Counted from the first letter of the stretch, positions 33,417 to 44,959 are shown. The stretch is DNA of 64,000 bases from Simmondsia chinensis (GCA_018398585.1 JAGTTD010000010.1:2745501-2809500); one strand, 5' to 3'. Numbers and translations are program-made. The notes: a model not told the origin generated them from the sequence alone.

Positions 33417-34127
33417 TAGGGGTGTTCAAAAAAATTCATAATCGAAATGCCGAACCGAATTCCCAAAATACTGACCCGAAATTGCGGTTAACCATACCGA
33501 ATTTTCGCGTTTGTTAACCGAACCGAAAAAATTTGAGGTATTTTGGGAAAGTAATTGTTAGTACTTTTGTCCATTCCGGTTAACCGATTTACAAAAATAA
33601 TATATATCATGTTTATTTTTATATATTTATAATATTATATTGTTAACTAAGTATGTTTTTCTGGCATATATGTGAATATTCCATAATGCTTGATCAATTT
33701 TATTTTTTTCGCTAATTCATCTTGTAGTATCAAGTATCCGTGCCCCATTGTTATATCACAAATATTAATTAAGCATTACTTTACTATAATCCAATGCTAT
33801 TTGTTTGCCCACATGTTGATTAAAATGAGATATTATATGTCTAATTTTTTAGAATTGGATTATAAGTTTATAATTTGTTGAATATTCTTATGTTTTTAGA
33901 TATTTATAAACCTTTTACGAGATAAATCATATAAATGAAAGATACATTGTATTATTTTTTCAGTTCCTGGTTAACCGACATATCCAAACCGAATTACCGA
34001 ATTACTAAAAGTCGGTTAACCGGTTTTTTCTATTACGGTAACGGCTAGAGATTTTTGAGTATTTTGGTTACGGTTAACCGAACCGAAATACTTTTTTGTA
34101 CAGTTAACCAAACCATAAACACCCTTT
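33417..34127. mobile_element. hAT-type nonautonomous element
   Basis: The 8-bp direct duplication GTTACAGG lies at 33409-33416 and 34128-34135. Terminal sequences TAGGGGTGTTCA and AAACACCCTTT are inverted. Subterminal AACCGAACCGAA words occur near both ends (33525 and 34076). The AT-rich 711-bp interior has no transposase. Confidence 0.8.
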
Positions 34128-34135
34128 GTTACAGG

Positions 34136-34840
34136 TATCCGCCCCAAGTGCAGCGGGTAGTAGGTGCGGTTCAAGTACAAGTGGCCATACCTGCTACTAG
34201 TATGAGATGGGTACGAGTATAGTGTTACACTTCTCTCGCCTGGCTCCATATCCGCCCCACCCCACCTCACCTCATATCCACTATGCCCTATATCACTTCA
34301 TTTTGTATGTAATTAACTTTTAAATTAAATAATATGTACCTAATTCAAATTATCTAAATTACTAGCAATGTTATAACAAAATATAATTTACTGCTCAAAA
34401 ATAGTATTAAATAATTATTACAACAAACATGGATAATCATTTGGTATCTATATTAGGGGTTGGAAGGATACCCGTGAGCAATGTGATGGACATGGGTTTT
34501 GATTTGTACCGCTGGAGCGGGTATAGATATCCACTTTATATCAGTGACGAATAATGTGTCGAATATAAGTATAGATTTGAATGAGAAATGACAAATAATA
34601 ACAAATACAGATATAAAGAAGACACACCGTGCCCATCCCGATTCCCGACCCATTGCAATCCCCAACTAAAGCTAGCCAAATTTGACTGAAATGGGATGAC
34701 AAGCTATACCCACTCTTCGGATTAACTTTGTCTGCTTGACCCTTGGTTTGTTTGTTTTGACTTTCTTATAATTTTAAATTATATTTTAATATTATATTTT
34801 TTTTCAAACAATTATATTATTAAAAGAAAAGAAACATATC
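34136..34840. other. Unassigned intergenic DNA
   Basis: Two short minus-strand frames (34016-34270, 34453-34665) have no recognisable content. Confidence 0.3.
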
Positions 34841-34844
34841 TAAT

Positions 34845-35054
34845 ACCTCAAGAACTTTCGCCTATGCAGAATTTGGGAGGATGGATGTCCACAGCCTTTC
34901 TTCCTCAAGGTTTTAACCTGAAGAGAGGTTGTTTCCGAGTACCCCCAACCTGAGAGTGAGGACTTCCTAGAAGGTCACACATCCTGTACTACTCTAACCT
35001 AAGCACGCTTAATTTCGGAGTTGTAATAGTATCCAGTAAAGTCATATTGGTGTC
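34845..35054 (-). mobile_element. 5S rRNA-headed SINE, copy 3
   Basis: Tail at 34845-34955 (ctcaagaactttcgcctatg, ggatgtccacagcctttctt, gaggttgtttccgag), then a 5S-like stretch through gaggacttcctagaaggtca, aagcacgcttaatttcggag and ttggtgtcc. The 5S part is nearly full length but has lost a few bases at the junction (gagagtgaggact). Confidence 0.8.
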
Positions 35055-35357
35055 CTCTTTGATTCAAAAATTATATTTTTAATATTAAAAAATCCAGAAA
35101 ATAAGAGAGAGAAACTCTATCTGGACAGTCTGAATTCTTGGAGTTAATGCCCACGGATATCCATGCACTTTTAAATAACATTTTAATAGGGATAAAAATT
35201 ATTATTCTCGGAGTAATAAAATGACTTATAAAAAGTAAAAGCTATAATTAAAAATTATAATCTTTCTCTGACGGTACTAATTTTGCATTACCAATAACAT
35301 TAGCCTTTTTAAAACCGTAAGATTCCAATCGGGTTATAGTTTACACAAGGGGTAATC
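35055..35357. other. Unassigned intergenic DNA
   Basis: Nothing recognised. Confidence 0.3.
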
Positions 35358-35650
35358 TTCTCTAGGGGTGTCAATGAGCCAAGCCGGCTTGTCATAAATC
35401 TTGGCTCACTTTGAGCAAGAGTTGAGCCCGAGCCTAGTGAAGTTAGAGCTCATAGGCTCAAGAGCCTAAACCAATCCAAATGAGCCAATATTGAGCTTAA
35501 ATGAGCAGAAATATTACGAGCCTAATATGAAGCTCACCGAGCCTGATCGAGCCTAACCAAACCTAAACTTCTAACAAGCCGAACTCGAGCCTGAGCCCGA
35601 GCCGAGCTTAAAGGTAATGAGCCAAGCCTTGAGCCTCAAATACAACCCTA
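35358..35650. mobile_element. GAGCC-rich hAT-type MITE
   Basis: Starts taggggtgtcaatgagccaa and ends ttgagcctcaaatacaaccct, diverged inverted termini. The interior is dominated by gagccgagc/gagcctaa words. Same sequence style as 1540-1815 and 24926-25355. Confidence 0.6.
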
Positions 35651-35954
35651 AATTCCTTCCCAAACCTCGAAAGTCCCTTCACCTCGAATAGTTACAGAGT
35701 TTAATCCCATCATTCAAATGCCACTTCCGAAGGGTTTACTAGTTGCGTTCGATCCCCGTACTCTAGTTTCTTTCTTCCTAACTCCTTCTGTAATGTATAA
35801 CTTATTTTAAAGATTTTTTTCCCATTACTTATTTAAAAAATTAGCTGCAAACATAATTGAACAAAATGCAAAAGCCCCTGTGGTTGATTGAAAATTTTAA
35901 TTTAAAACATATAGTTTTGTAAAAATTATTAATTATGTAAATAGTACCCACTTC

Positions 35955-35956
<2 letters not shown>

Positions 35957-35990
<34 letters not shown>
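35957..35990. repeat. (TA)n microsatellite
   Basis: About 16 TA units. Confidence 0.9.
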
Positions 35991-36009
35991 CTTCAATTAT
36001 TAAAAAAAA

Positions 36010-36465
36010 AAAAACTATAGCTTTAGCAATTCATGCGCAAGAAAGTACAGGAAAATGAAAGTGACAGAAGCGGCGAAATGCATAGAAAAACACACTTAGC
36101 TTCTAAGGGAGTAAACTTACTATTTGTATCAAACTTTTTTCGATAATTAGATAGGAAATCCTTTATACAAAAGCAGGCAATACTCATATTTTTTTGATAA
36201 TTAATTCTCGATACACAATCTAGCATAGTGTGCATCCACGAAAGCGAAGTCCAAGAAATCCCACTGGAGCGGGACTTAAATAAAAAGAGAAGTGTTTCCC
36301 CGAACTAAAAGCAATACACCCCCACAAGCCTAAACTCCTACACCTGTGCTAACTCGGGAGGCACTAAGTCTTACGATGCACCCATCAAAGCGGGGTTCAA
36401 GAAAATCTACAAAAGCGAACAAAAGAAACAGAAAGAAGTAGCTCCCAAATGCAGAAGCAAAACAC
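36010..36465 (-). mobile_element. L1 3'-end fragments
   Basis: Two minus-strand ends marked by ttttttcgataattaga (36136) and tttttttgataattaatt (36189). The second continues with gtgcatccacgaaagcgaag-type sequence shared with 48955-49040 and 50385-50480. Confidence 0.5.
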
Positions 36466-36599
36466 GGACGTACCATAATTCTCAAGTATCTTTAATTTCT
36501 ACATTGAATCAGAAATCCAACACCAAAAAGAAAAAAAGATGAACAAAAATGATTGAATTAAATTTGAGATCACTTAACAAAAACATGCAAATGAGAAAA

Positions 36600-36832
36600 T
36601 TAAGGGCTTGTAGATCGTTTTTTATTTGTACTTTTTAATTTTTTAAAAACTAAAAATTAGATTTTGAGAATTATATTTTTCTTAATTTTGAATTTCTTAT
36701 TTTTATTTTTTTCTAATTTGAGTAAAAACAGAAAATAGAAAACTAAAATCAACGAAAAGTATTTTTAACCCTAATTTTTAATTCTTTAAAAATCAAAAAT
36801 TATAAATTAAAAAAAAAGAAAGCAAGCCCCAG
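36600..36832. mobile_element. AT-rich MITE with GGGCTTG / CAAGCCCC ends
   Basis: Left arm gggcttgtagatcgtttttt and right arm aaaaaaagaaagcaagcccc are inverted; ttttgaatttctta and aactaaaaa pairs lie inside. About 230 bp, noncoding. Confidence 0.6.
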
Positions 36833-37276
36833 TTATCACTACCCATAATCTACACATTTGCTAAATAAAAAATATGCACATAAAATTGTATCTAACATTG
36901 GGAGCTCTTCGCTTCATAATTTTCTTTTGAAACTCAAACCGTCTTTGTAAAAAATAAAAATTAAACCTCCTTATCTCTAATTAAAATATATTTACTATAT
37001 ATTGTGAATATTAATGAATTATAAAAAGTACTCATTTAGTATAATCTTTTTGTAATTCAACTTTTTTTTTTCCCCTTTTTTTGTAATTTTCTCATGCCCA
37101 TCGCCCTTTGCCCACCTACTACCAAAAGTCAAAAATCTCAAGTCAAATTAACCACAGTTTTAAAACCTATAACACATCAATAACTCAAAGAGACTCGTAT
37201 TATGGTAGGATTTAAAACAGATAAATATACGCAGTTTTAATTCTACAGTCTTACCCCAAATTCAATCAACAAAACC

Positions 37277-38098
37277 CTAAAATTGCCCCCTTCCAGCTTC
37301 ACCACCGCCTCCGCTACCGCCGCTCCATCCAAATATATCAGGATGACTAGCACTGCCACTCCCAGGGTATCCAGAGTACCCGCTCCCCCCACCGCTCACC
37401 CCGAGATTATAAAACGGTACCCCGCCACCGCCACCACTGCCGTCTCCGCCACCGGTCACAGTGGAAGACTGTGACGCAGCTGCAGGATCCGGCCGTGGCG
37501 TGGTGGGCTCCTCTTCTTCAAGCGGCAGCCTATCAAACACAGCGTTTGCAAAGGAAGAAGCCATCAAAACGATGGGCCCAGACGCGATTAGCGGCCCCAC
37601 CACACCGCCGCCCACCACCTGTCCCTGTCCCCCAGCCAAGAATATCGTCAACCCACCCGCCCCAGGTGGGGCCGGGGGCGGGAGAGCCGTACCAGTAACC
37701 GAAAGAATCTCGAATCGTCCATGTAGGGTTATTACGCTGCCACCTGGAGCCCCCGGTTGCCTTAGGTTTACATTCGTGACTGCACCATTACCGGAGAGGA
37801 TACACACCCCACGACCTCGTCGTCGCGCGTAGGTATTAACGGCCTCAACGACATCGGTCCCGTTGGAAACTTCTAGCACATGGGACCGAAGCGCGTTGGG
37901 GCTGTCGCGCGTGATGATTATAGGGGGTTTGGGTTTGTTTTTCGATCCGGCTGGGCGACCCCTCGGGCGACGGCCCGAGTTGGTGGCCCCCCCGGAGGTG
38001 GTGGGGGCGCTTTCGGGGTCGGATTTGGAGTCGGTATCGGGGGACGAGTGGGAGGTGAGGTGGAGTTGAGGGAATATGGTCTGGTCGAGACCGGCCAT
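37277..38098 (-). CDS. AHL protein: AT-hook motif nuclear-localised, clade A / type I
   Basis: A 273-residue, single-exon DNA-binding protein that in plants forms AHL trimers on AT-rich DNA and represses growth genes. The type-I AT-hook [17 protein letters not shown] lies at about residues 43-59. The PPC/DUF296 domain follows (about 62-190) with the clade-A marks GRFEIL (127-132), [20 protein letters not shown] and GGQGQVVGG. The C-terminus is low-complexity Gly/Ser ([14 protein letters not shown]). The lack of introns fits clade A. It most resembles the AHL15-29 group, but I cannot name the orthologue. The ATG at 38098 is the first in frame. The coding strand is GC-rich against AT-rich surroundings, so long antisense frames overlap it; these are shadows. 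Confidence 0.93.
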   Translation of the reverse strand: MAGLDQTIFPQLHLTSHSSPDTDSKSDPESAPTTSGGATNSGRRPRGRPAGSKNKPKPPIIITRDSPNALRSHVLEVSNGTDVVEAVNTYARRRGRGVCILSGNGAVTNVNLRQPGAPGGSVITLHGRFEILSVTGTALPPPAPPGAGGLTIFLAGGQGQVVGGGVVGPLIASGPIVLMASSFANAVFDRLPLEEEEPTTPRPDPAAASQSSTVTGGGDGSGGGGGVPFYNLGVSGGGSGYSGYPGSGSASHPDIFGWSGGSGGGGEAGRGQF

Positions 38099-38320
38099 GA
38101 TTTTGGTTGCTGACAGAGTTAAAAGAACGTTTCGTAAAAATATTTAATTTAGGAAAAATTTTAACGGAAGTCGGGAAAAAAATATAGAGGGAGACAATGT
38201 GTAAGAAACCTAGTAATCTAGGTTTCGTTTTTAGAGAGAGAAAGCGAGGGAGAGGGAATGGGAGAGGGAGAGGTTAGATTAAATAGAGAGGTATGATTGT
38301 GTATTGGATGCCTTCCTTAA
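38099..38320 (-). promoter_or_regulatory. AHL leader and core promoter
   Basis: In sense orientation: a TATA-like ctatttaatc at 38278-38287, then a CT-rich leader (cctctccctctccc, cgctttctctctct) down to the ATG, a typical plant arrangement. Confidence 0.45.
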
Positions 38321-38650
38321 AGAAGAGAGTATATCTACAATTTTTATATTTTAGTTTTTTTTCTAATTAAATTTAATATTTATAAGTTTATTTAAATTAA
38401 TTTTTTATAATTGTTTGTTTTAAAGTAGTTATAATAATTAGAATTTTATTCGAATTAGTACTTAAATCTTTTTTGTTGTTCAAATATACTTTTATTTTTT
38501 AATAAAATTAGTTTCTTATCTTTTAAATTTTTACCTAATTCAAATAATTAAAAATAAAAAATGGAGACTATTTTTTTGTATTTAAACAGTGCCAAACATA
38601 TTAATTTGAAGGAAAAAGTAGTTGTACAAATTTTAAGTACTTATTTATTT
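38321..38650. other. AT-rich upstream DNA
   Basis: Nothing recognised. Confidence 0.3.
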
Positions 38651-39827
38651 GTGGGTATATTATAGAAAACTCCCTTGATTTTTACTTTAAAAACAGAAAA
38701 CTCTTGTTACAAATAAAATTACTTATTAAATTCCCTTATTTTTAAAAAATTATTACTTTGCACCAAAATAACTTTTTTTGATCATTTTACCCCTCAAAAT
38801 AAAATAGTTAAGTAGTTGATTTTTATTTTTAGGTAGGATTTTATATTTTGAGGAAAAAATATGTTTATATTTATAGAAAAAATAAGAATTTTTTATATTT
38901 ATAGAAAACATGAATTTTTTATATTTATAAAAGTTATTATTTTAATTAACTATATAGTAGTCACATTATAATATCAACAATAATATTATATTTTATCTTA
39001 TAATATTTTGTAAAAAAATTTTAAAAATATTTTTTATCTTCTAAACTTATAATATCATTACTATAACTAATTAAAATAATTATATTTCTTGTAAAATATA
39101 ATTTTTTTTTAATTCTATTGTAAGAAACATAAAATTTTTCTAATTTTTACCTAATAATATAAAATAATCTTCTAAAAATATAATTAACATTTAATCCCCT
39201 CACTTTTGGAGTCGGTTCCCAAAATAATGCTAAAAAATAAAAAAAATTAAAAAAATAATGCCGAAAAAAAAATATTTCCAAATTTACAGTTGAACCGCGT
39301 TTGCAAAACGAGTTTAAATTTCAATAAAATCGGATCAAAAAAATGCGGTTTATTTTAGTATAAAACGCGTTTACTAAACGCGGATAAATTCAATATAAAC
39401 CGCGTCTACAAAACGCGGGTTACCTATGAATCAGCCTGGGCTTTTTTGATAAACACAGTAAACCGCGTTTCAATAACGCGGTTCTAGACGCGGTTTTATT
39501 GATATAACCGGGTTATTAAAACGCGGTTTATACCAATATTAAACCCAGTTTGTGGACGCTGTTTATGAAAGCCGCGTTTTGTAAACGCGGTTCAACAGTA
39601 GATTTGGAAATATTTTTTTTCAGCATTATTTTTTTAATTTTTTTTATTTTTTAGCATTATTTTGGGAACCGACTCTCACTTTTGTGGGGCAAAATAGTCA
39701 AAAAAAAGTTGTATGAAGGTTAAGTGATAAATTTTTAAAAGTAAAGGGGGTTTTGTGACTGCTTTTATTTGTAAGAAAAATTTTATATTTTTGAATCAAA
39801 AAATAGGAGATTTTCTGTAATTACCCT
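38651..39827. mobile_element. Mutator-like long-TIR MITE, host of a nested insertion
   Basis: Same family as 23224-23656: attatagaaaactccc...aaattcccttatttttaaaa on the left pairs with ttttaaaagtaaagggggtt...gagattttctgtaatta on the right. Flanking TTATTTATTT (38641-38650, 39828-39837) is a possible 10-bp duplication, though of low complexity. Interrupted at 39209-39675. Confidence 0.7.
39209..39675. mobile_element. Nested Mutator-like MITE with a CGCG palindrome cluster
   Basis: Perfect termini GAGTCGGTTCCC / GGGAACCGACTC continue as inverted arms of about 110 bp (aaaataatgctaaaaaataa ... ttattttttagcattatttt). A perfect 9-bp duplication, TCACTTTTG, flanks it (39200-39208, 39676-39684). The core (39290-39592) contains 11 CGCG words, arranged mostly as CCGCGTTT-n-AAACGCGG palindromes. 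Confidence 0.85.
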
Positions 39828-39849
39828 TTATTTATTTCTATTAGTATAT

Positions 39850-40290
39850 AAGTTTTAGGATTTTTAGATAAACCATATAAATTTTTAGGTACAGTTTTAA
39901 AATATCACCTAATTCTTTATTTTTTTTAAATTCATATTTAAACTTTTTAAAATATTTCAATATAGCTCCTTAATGTTAATGCTATTAACATCTGTTTAAT
40001 TTTTGTTGACGTGACTTAAAAAAAAATTGAAAAAATTTTGAATTTACATTTAAAATATCTTAAAAATTTGTAAATATTTTTAAAAATAATTTTATATTTA
40101 AAAATAATTTTTTTAAATGTCACGTCAGTAAAAACTATTGGATGATAACAGCATTAACATCAAGATGTGACATTGAAAATTTTGAAAAGTTTAAGTATGA
40201 CTTTAAAAAATTAGAAAATATAGGTGATATCTTGAAATACACATAAAATTTAGATGGTTTTTAGTGAATTTTTATAAATTAATAAACTTT
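39850..40290. mobile_element. Foldback MITE (family also at 44960-45480)
   Basis: The left arm (aaaatatcacctaattcttt, ttaatgttaatgctattaac) and right arm (aacagcattaacatcaagat, aaatataggtgatatcttg) are inverted over about 170 bp. Confidence 0.6.
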
Positions 40291-40885
40291 TGTTACATGT
40301 TTAATATGAAAATTTGTTATATGTTTAATTTATTAAGGTGCAAAAAACGCTAAAATTTTGAAAAAAATACGAACTTAGTTGACTGCAGATGGTTGATTCA
40401 AAAAATTTTGATTATAAAATAGTTAGCTTTCTGAAAACCGTAAGGATTTGATGGAATGAAGTAAAAATCGATCACTTTTAAAAATAATTTTTAAAAATAA
40501 CCGTAACATATATATAGAATAAAGTAATCAGCTATAAAAATAATCTTTTTAATATATATTTTTTGGATCAACTTTTTAATATTATTTTTAAAAGTAACTA
40601 TTTTCCATCGCATTATTAATTACTTAAATTAGATGATAAACTTAGGGTTATAATTTATGCAGAAAGTCTCCTACTTTGTCAATTATATCAATTCAGTGCT
40701 TGTTTTTTTTTATTTAATTATATCAACCAATCCTTATATAATTTAAATTGTGTCAATTAGGTTCTAACATAAAATTAATATTAAATTAGCGACATAATTT
40801 TTAATGATCAAGTCACGAGTGGGCTTTAAATTGGCTTAACTAGTGGTTTTGGCATTGAGTAACTTACATCTAAAATGGTGTTACA
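40291..40885. other. AT-rich DNA with MITE-like repeat at 40640-40870
   Basis: The repeat (attgtgtcaattaggttcta, taaattagcgacataa) matches 12298-12575. The rest is unassigned. Confidence 0.35.
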
Positions 40886-40887
40886 GT

Positions 40888-41165
40888 TTTTTTACGATAA
40901 TTAGAGAGAAAATTTGATGTACAAAAATCATTATATCAAAGCGAGACCTGAAGACACACACAGTGTGTAGAGAAGGGCAAAGAATACAAAAACCTATGCT
41001 AAAACAGCAATTAAAGCCGCCATACAGGAACCTATTTATACACCAAGCACCAAAGAGCAAAAACTCGAAGAGCAATTAGAGAAACAAAACTTTCCTCCTA
41101 ACAACACCTATGCATAAAGGAAGCTCTCCCAGAAGCGAGCACACGCTCAAGCAATAACGCCTAAC
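40888..41165 (-). mobile_element. L1 3'-end fragment
   Basis: Minus strand ends ctctaattatcgtaaaaaaa and carries a T-rich 3' UTR-like stretch (ggtgcttggtgtataaatag). The short open frame at 40881-41075 has no recognised content. Confidence 0.5.
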
Positions 41166-41403
41166 ACTTAGGCTCCGTTTGTTTAGGGGAAAACTATATT
41201 CTAGGAAGCAGTTTTTCCCTTTTTCATTATTTGGTGCACGTTTTTGAAAGGAAGGTCATGATTCTAAGTTGCGTAAAAACCTTTGCGGTAATCATCTTGC
41301 GAATCTAGATCAAATCGAAATAAATAAGATTGGACCGTAGACATTTAACATCACAACATTGAACAAGAATTGGACAAAATAATTAAATGCAGCTTTGATG
41401 TTA
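41166..41403. other. Unassigned intergenic DNA
   Basis: Begins with ttaggctccgtttgttta, a MITE-end-like word; no partner found. Confidence 0.3.
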
Positions 41404-41414
41404 CTTTGTTATAG

Positions 41415-43381
41415 GTTTTTTTTTTTTTTTTTTTTTTTTTTTGTCAAATGGCAAGCAAGAGTACCTTTATTCAACAGATAAACAAAAAAATTAACAAAGA
41501 AGAAGCCTCACATATAGAGGCACAAGAAAAAAACCCCAAGCTCAAAAACAAAGGAACTCAACCCCGGCCTTTACAAAGATGAACAAACTTATTCCAAACT
41601 TTAGCTATAATGCTACTAATAATCTCAGACGGATCACAAAATTTATCACTAAATACTCTCCTATTTCTCTCCCACCATATACAATAAACCGACACTGACA
41701 AAACTAAACGACGGAGATGACTAAACCACATCCTATTTCAAACATGAGTACCAACCAGGCAAAAATATTATCATAAGATGACGAGGATACCACCCCAAAG
41801 CGACCCGCAACGTGCTGCCAAACAGTCCTTGAAAAAGGGCAATCGAAAAACAGGTGCCGACTCGTTTCTATAGCCTAGAGGCACAGAGCACATCTACTAG
41901 TAATGGCCCAACCACGTCGAGCAATCCACTCATTTGTACAAAGACTCTCTTTAAGAAGGCGCCATAAACAGAAAGCATGACTCGGAAGGGAGTCGTTCCA
42001 AACCGTGCGCTTCCAATGACATTTTAGCTCACGCCTCCTTAGAACATCCTAAGCCTTGGAGACAGAGAATTTTGAACCAAACACACATTTCTCCAAAGCT
42101 TCATTGCCTAAAACAGTATCCCCATATTTACGAACCCAAATGTCTCTACATCTTAGTACGCTCTTCCAAGTTGAAGAGTCATTGACCCCAGCCTGAGCCG
42201 ACCAAATATCAGCTCCTTTGACATAAAAATGAGCAATCCAAGCAATCCATAACGAGTCCTTACCTCTTAAAATTTGCAAAAAAAATTTCATAAAACAAAC
42301 AATGTTCCAGCTATTGAATTGCTTAACACCCAGCCCGCCCTCATATAGCGGTAAACAAAGATTGTCCCAAGCAACTGGGGCTAAACCACGATGACCACAT
42401 CTATGGCCCCAAAGGAACTGCAAACATAAAGAATTAATCCGATTAACCACCTCCAAAGGAAATAAAAAAACGTTGCTCCAAAACCCCAAGAACACCTTCC
42501 AAGACAGACTTTATAAGCTCAACTCGACCAGCATAAGAAAGGACTTCACCTTGCCAAAGTAAGATCTTATCTTCAATTTTCTGGATAAAAGGGGCATATT
42601 GACGAATCAGGAGCTGACTTTAAGAAATGGGAACACCGAGATACTTGAGCGGGAGAGACAATTCTTGACAGCCAATAGCATGAAGAATTTTTTCCTTAGC
42701 TTCGGGTCCCACACCAGAGAAACAAAGACCAGATTTTGAAGCATTCAGAACCAGGCCAGAAACCGCAGCAAATTCAAATAATTTGTTCCATAAACACATA
42801 ACCGAAGCTTTTTCTCCACGTGAAAAAAGGAGATCATCCGCAAAAGTTAAATGTGTTATTTCAAGCTTCTTGCACTTTGGATGGAATTTATAAACCAAAA
42901 GCAGCAAGAAGATCAAGAAGGAAATCCCAACGAACCGAGTCATAAGCTTTACGAATATCCACTTTCATAAAACATCATGGGGACATCGATTTTCTATTAT
43001 AGTGCTAAATAATTTCACTTCCAAGAAGAATATTATCAAAGACATCCCCGACCTTTAACAAAAGCCACCTGAGATGAAGAAGTAATCTTATCAAGAACAT
43101 TCGCAAAACGGCCAGCTGTAATCTTCGGTATGACTTTGTAAATCACATTACAGCATGCAAACAGTCTGAAATCACCCACATCGGGCTGTCCAACTTCGGG
43201 ATAAGAGTGAGAACGGTCGTATTGAACGATTTAAGCAATTTTCCAGCACAACAGAAGTCCCGAACAGCTTTACAAACGTCCGGACCAACCACAGACTGGC
43301 AAGATTTGAAAAAACCAGCAGATAAACCATCGGGCCTAGGGGCTTTAGAGTCTTGAATTGACCAAATCGTATCTCGGATCT
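41415..43381 (-). mobile_element. L1-type LINE, 5'-truncated
   Basis: A minus-strand insertion ending in a long poly(A) (plus-strand T-run 41416-41442), bounded by perfect 11-bp duplications CTTTGTTATAG at 41404-41414 and 43382-43392. Broken frames encode ORF2: finger/palm start DSKAPRPDGLSAGFFKSC (43330), TVLTLIPK, the catalytic LTFADDLLFSRG (42850), LPLKYLGVPIS, then W-rich thumb and zinc-finger regions (GGLGVKQFNSWN; CALC with H and C near 41860). Multiple frameshifts and stops; not active. The endonuclease half is missing. Confidence 0.9.
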
Positions 43382-43392
43382 CTTTGTTATAG

Positions 43393-43919
43393 TTGCAACA
43401 GAACAATTTTAATCAAGTTAAATTGCTATATAATATTATACAGGAAAATTATCTAGTTGCACCAATATTTTAGCATTTATTACATAGGTACCATGTAATT
43501 TCAGTAATATAAAATGTACCTTAAAGTTTAAAAATTTTGTCACGAATCTTGTATCTTTTGTCAAAATTTAATAGATTTTAAATAAAACAATAATTTATAT
43601 ATGTATCCTCTATTATAATGCAATAATTTTTTTTGTCCAAAAATGCTAACATGATACATTTTTTGATAATATAAAAGTAATTTTTGTTAGAATGTGGACA
43701 ATCTTTTGGTAAAAATATTTATAAAAAAATTATCAAAATAGCACGGTTTACTGTAACTTCTCCAATGTACGCCATTTTAAACGGCGTACGACCCAGTTTT
43801 ACTGTCATACCACGTTTCTTATGGCATATGAACAGTAAATTAAAAAAATTTTTTTTACAGAAGCACAACCAATTTGTATTTTAAAAATTATTATATTAAA
43901 ATTATTTTACATAAATAAT
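43393..43919. other. AT-rich DNA with a GTACGCC palindrome
   Basis: GTACGCC-9 nt-GGCGTAC at 43767-43789 lies in otherwise A/T-rich sequence. Nothing else recognised. Confidence 0.35.
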
Positions 43920-43933
43920 TTAAAATTTCAATA

Positions 43934-44377
43934 CAACAACAACAACAGTCCCAGTGCTTTGCGGCTCCCGCAGAACGCAGGGTCTGGGGGGGTGATGTAC
44001 GCAGCCTTACCCCTTCCGTCAGGAAAGGAGACTGTTTCCGGAGACCCCCAACTTGAAGTAGTTGAGTGCTTGCAGATAAACCACCAATCAATAACATGCA
44101 TATAGAAGAAGAAGAAGAAATAGGAAAATGGGCATGATTAGGGACTTAGCTAGCCTAAAAGTGCTATACTAGAGGTTATGCTTGCCTAAGAATCTTAGAC
44201 TACCAGCCACTCCCCTTACTACTCTACTCTGCCATCTCCGCTACCCTAATGCTAGCCCTCCAACGTTTTCTATCTGAGACCATCTCCTCTCTTAGGTTTA
44301 GGTGGGTTAGGTCTTGACGAATCGTCTCCAGCCAACTCTTCTTTGGTCTGCCCCTCCTTCTTCTGCTTATCTTCTGC
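43934..44377 (-). mobile_element. RTE-clade LINE, short 5'-truncated insertion
   Basis: A clean insertion bounded by perfect 14-bp duplications TTAAAATTTCAATA (43920-43933 and 44378-44391). Minus strand, 5' to 3': the end of the RTE ORF2 (RRRRGRPKKSWLETIRQDL, NLREEMVSDRKRW) to a TAG at 44226-44224; then about 170 bp of 3' UTR; then the Angio/Au SINE-type tail (tctccggaaacagtctcctt, ggctgcgtacatcacc, gggagccgcaaagcactggg) and (TTG)n. It directly links this tail to a LINE. Confidence 0.92.
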
Positions 44378-44391
44378 TTAAAATTTCAATA

Positions 44392-44955
44392 ATTTTCTTA
44401 ATTTTTTTAAGAAAGTATATTAACTTTATCATAACAATGTATGTGTCATCTTTTTTATTATCACATTATGCACAATATATTCTTTTTGGTTGTCATGCTA
44501 TTTTTTTGAAGTAATTGTTCTGGTTACTTATAAATAGCTGATACATTTCTTAGTCCTTTTCTAAAAAATATTTTTTTTCTTTATTGTTTTTGCAAAGTAT
44601 GTTACCGTTGCTGTATATAATATTATTTTTAAAAACTTTTATCATTTATGTTTTCATTCAAAAAGTAATGCATAATTTCTATGTATATAATATTGGTTCA
44701 AAAAAAAATTTAATGAGTACTTAAATAATAAAATAATTTATATATATTATCGATATTATTTACCATACACAGAGTACATATATATATATAATATGACTCT
44801 AGGAGACAAAAAAAAAAAAAAAAAAGGGGAAAAGAGGTGGCAAGGCATGTTTGATTGAAAGCAGTAAGTTGAAATAAAGCTGGTTCCATCCGTTTTGGGT
44901 AAGAGGAATGCTTTCTTGATCTTCAAGCTATCCATGAAGCCTTTTTTTTTTTTTT
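44392..44955. other. Low-complexity AT-rich DNA
   Basis: (TA)n near 44780, poly-A at 44809-44825 and poly-T at 44942-44957. No gene. Confidence 0.35.
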
Positions 44956-44959
44956 TTAA

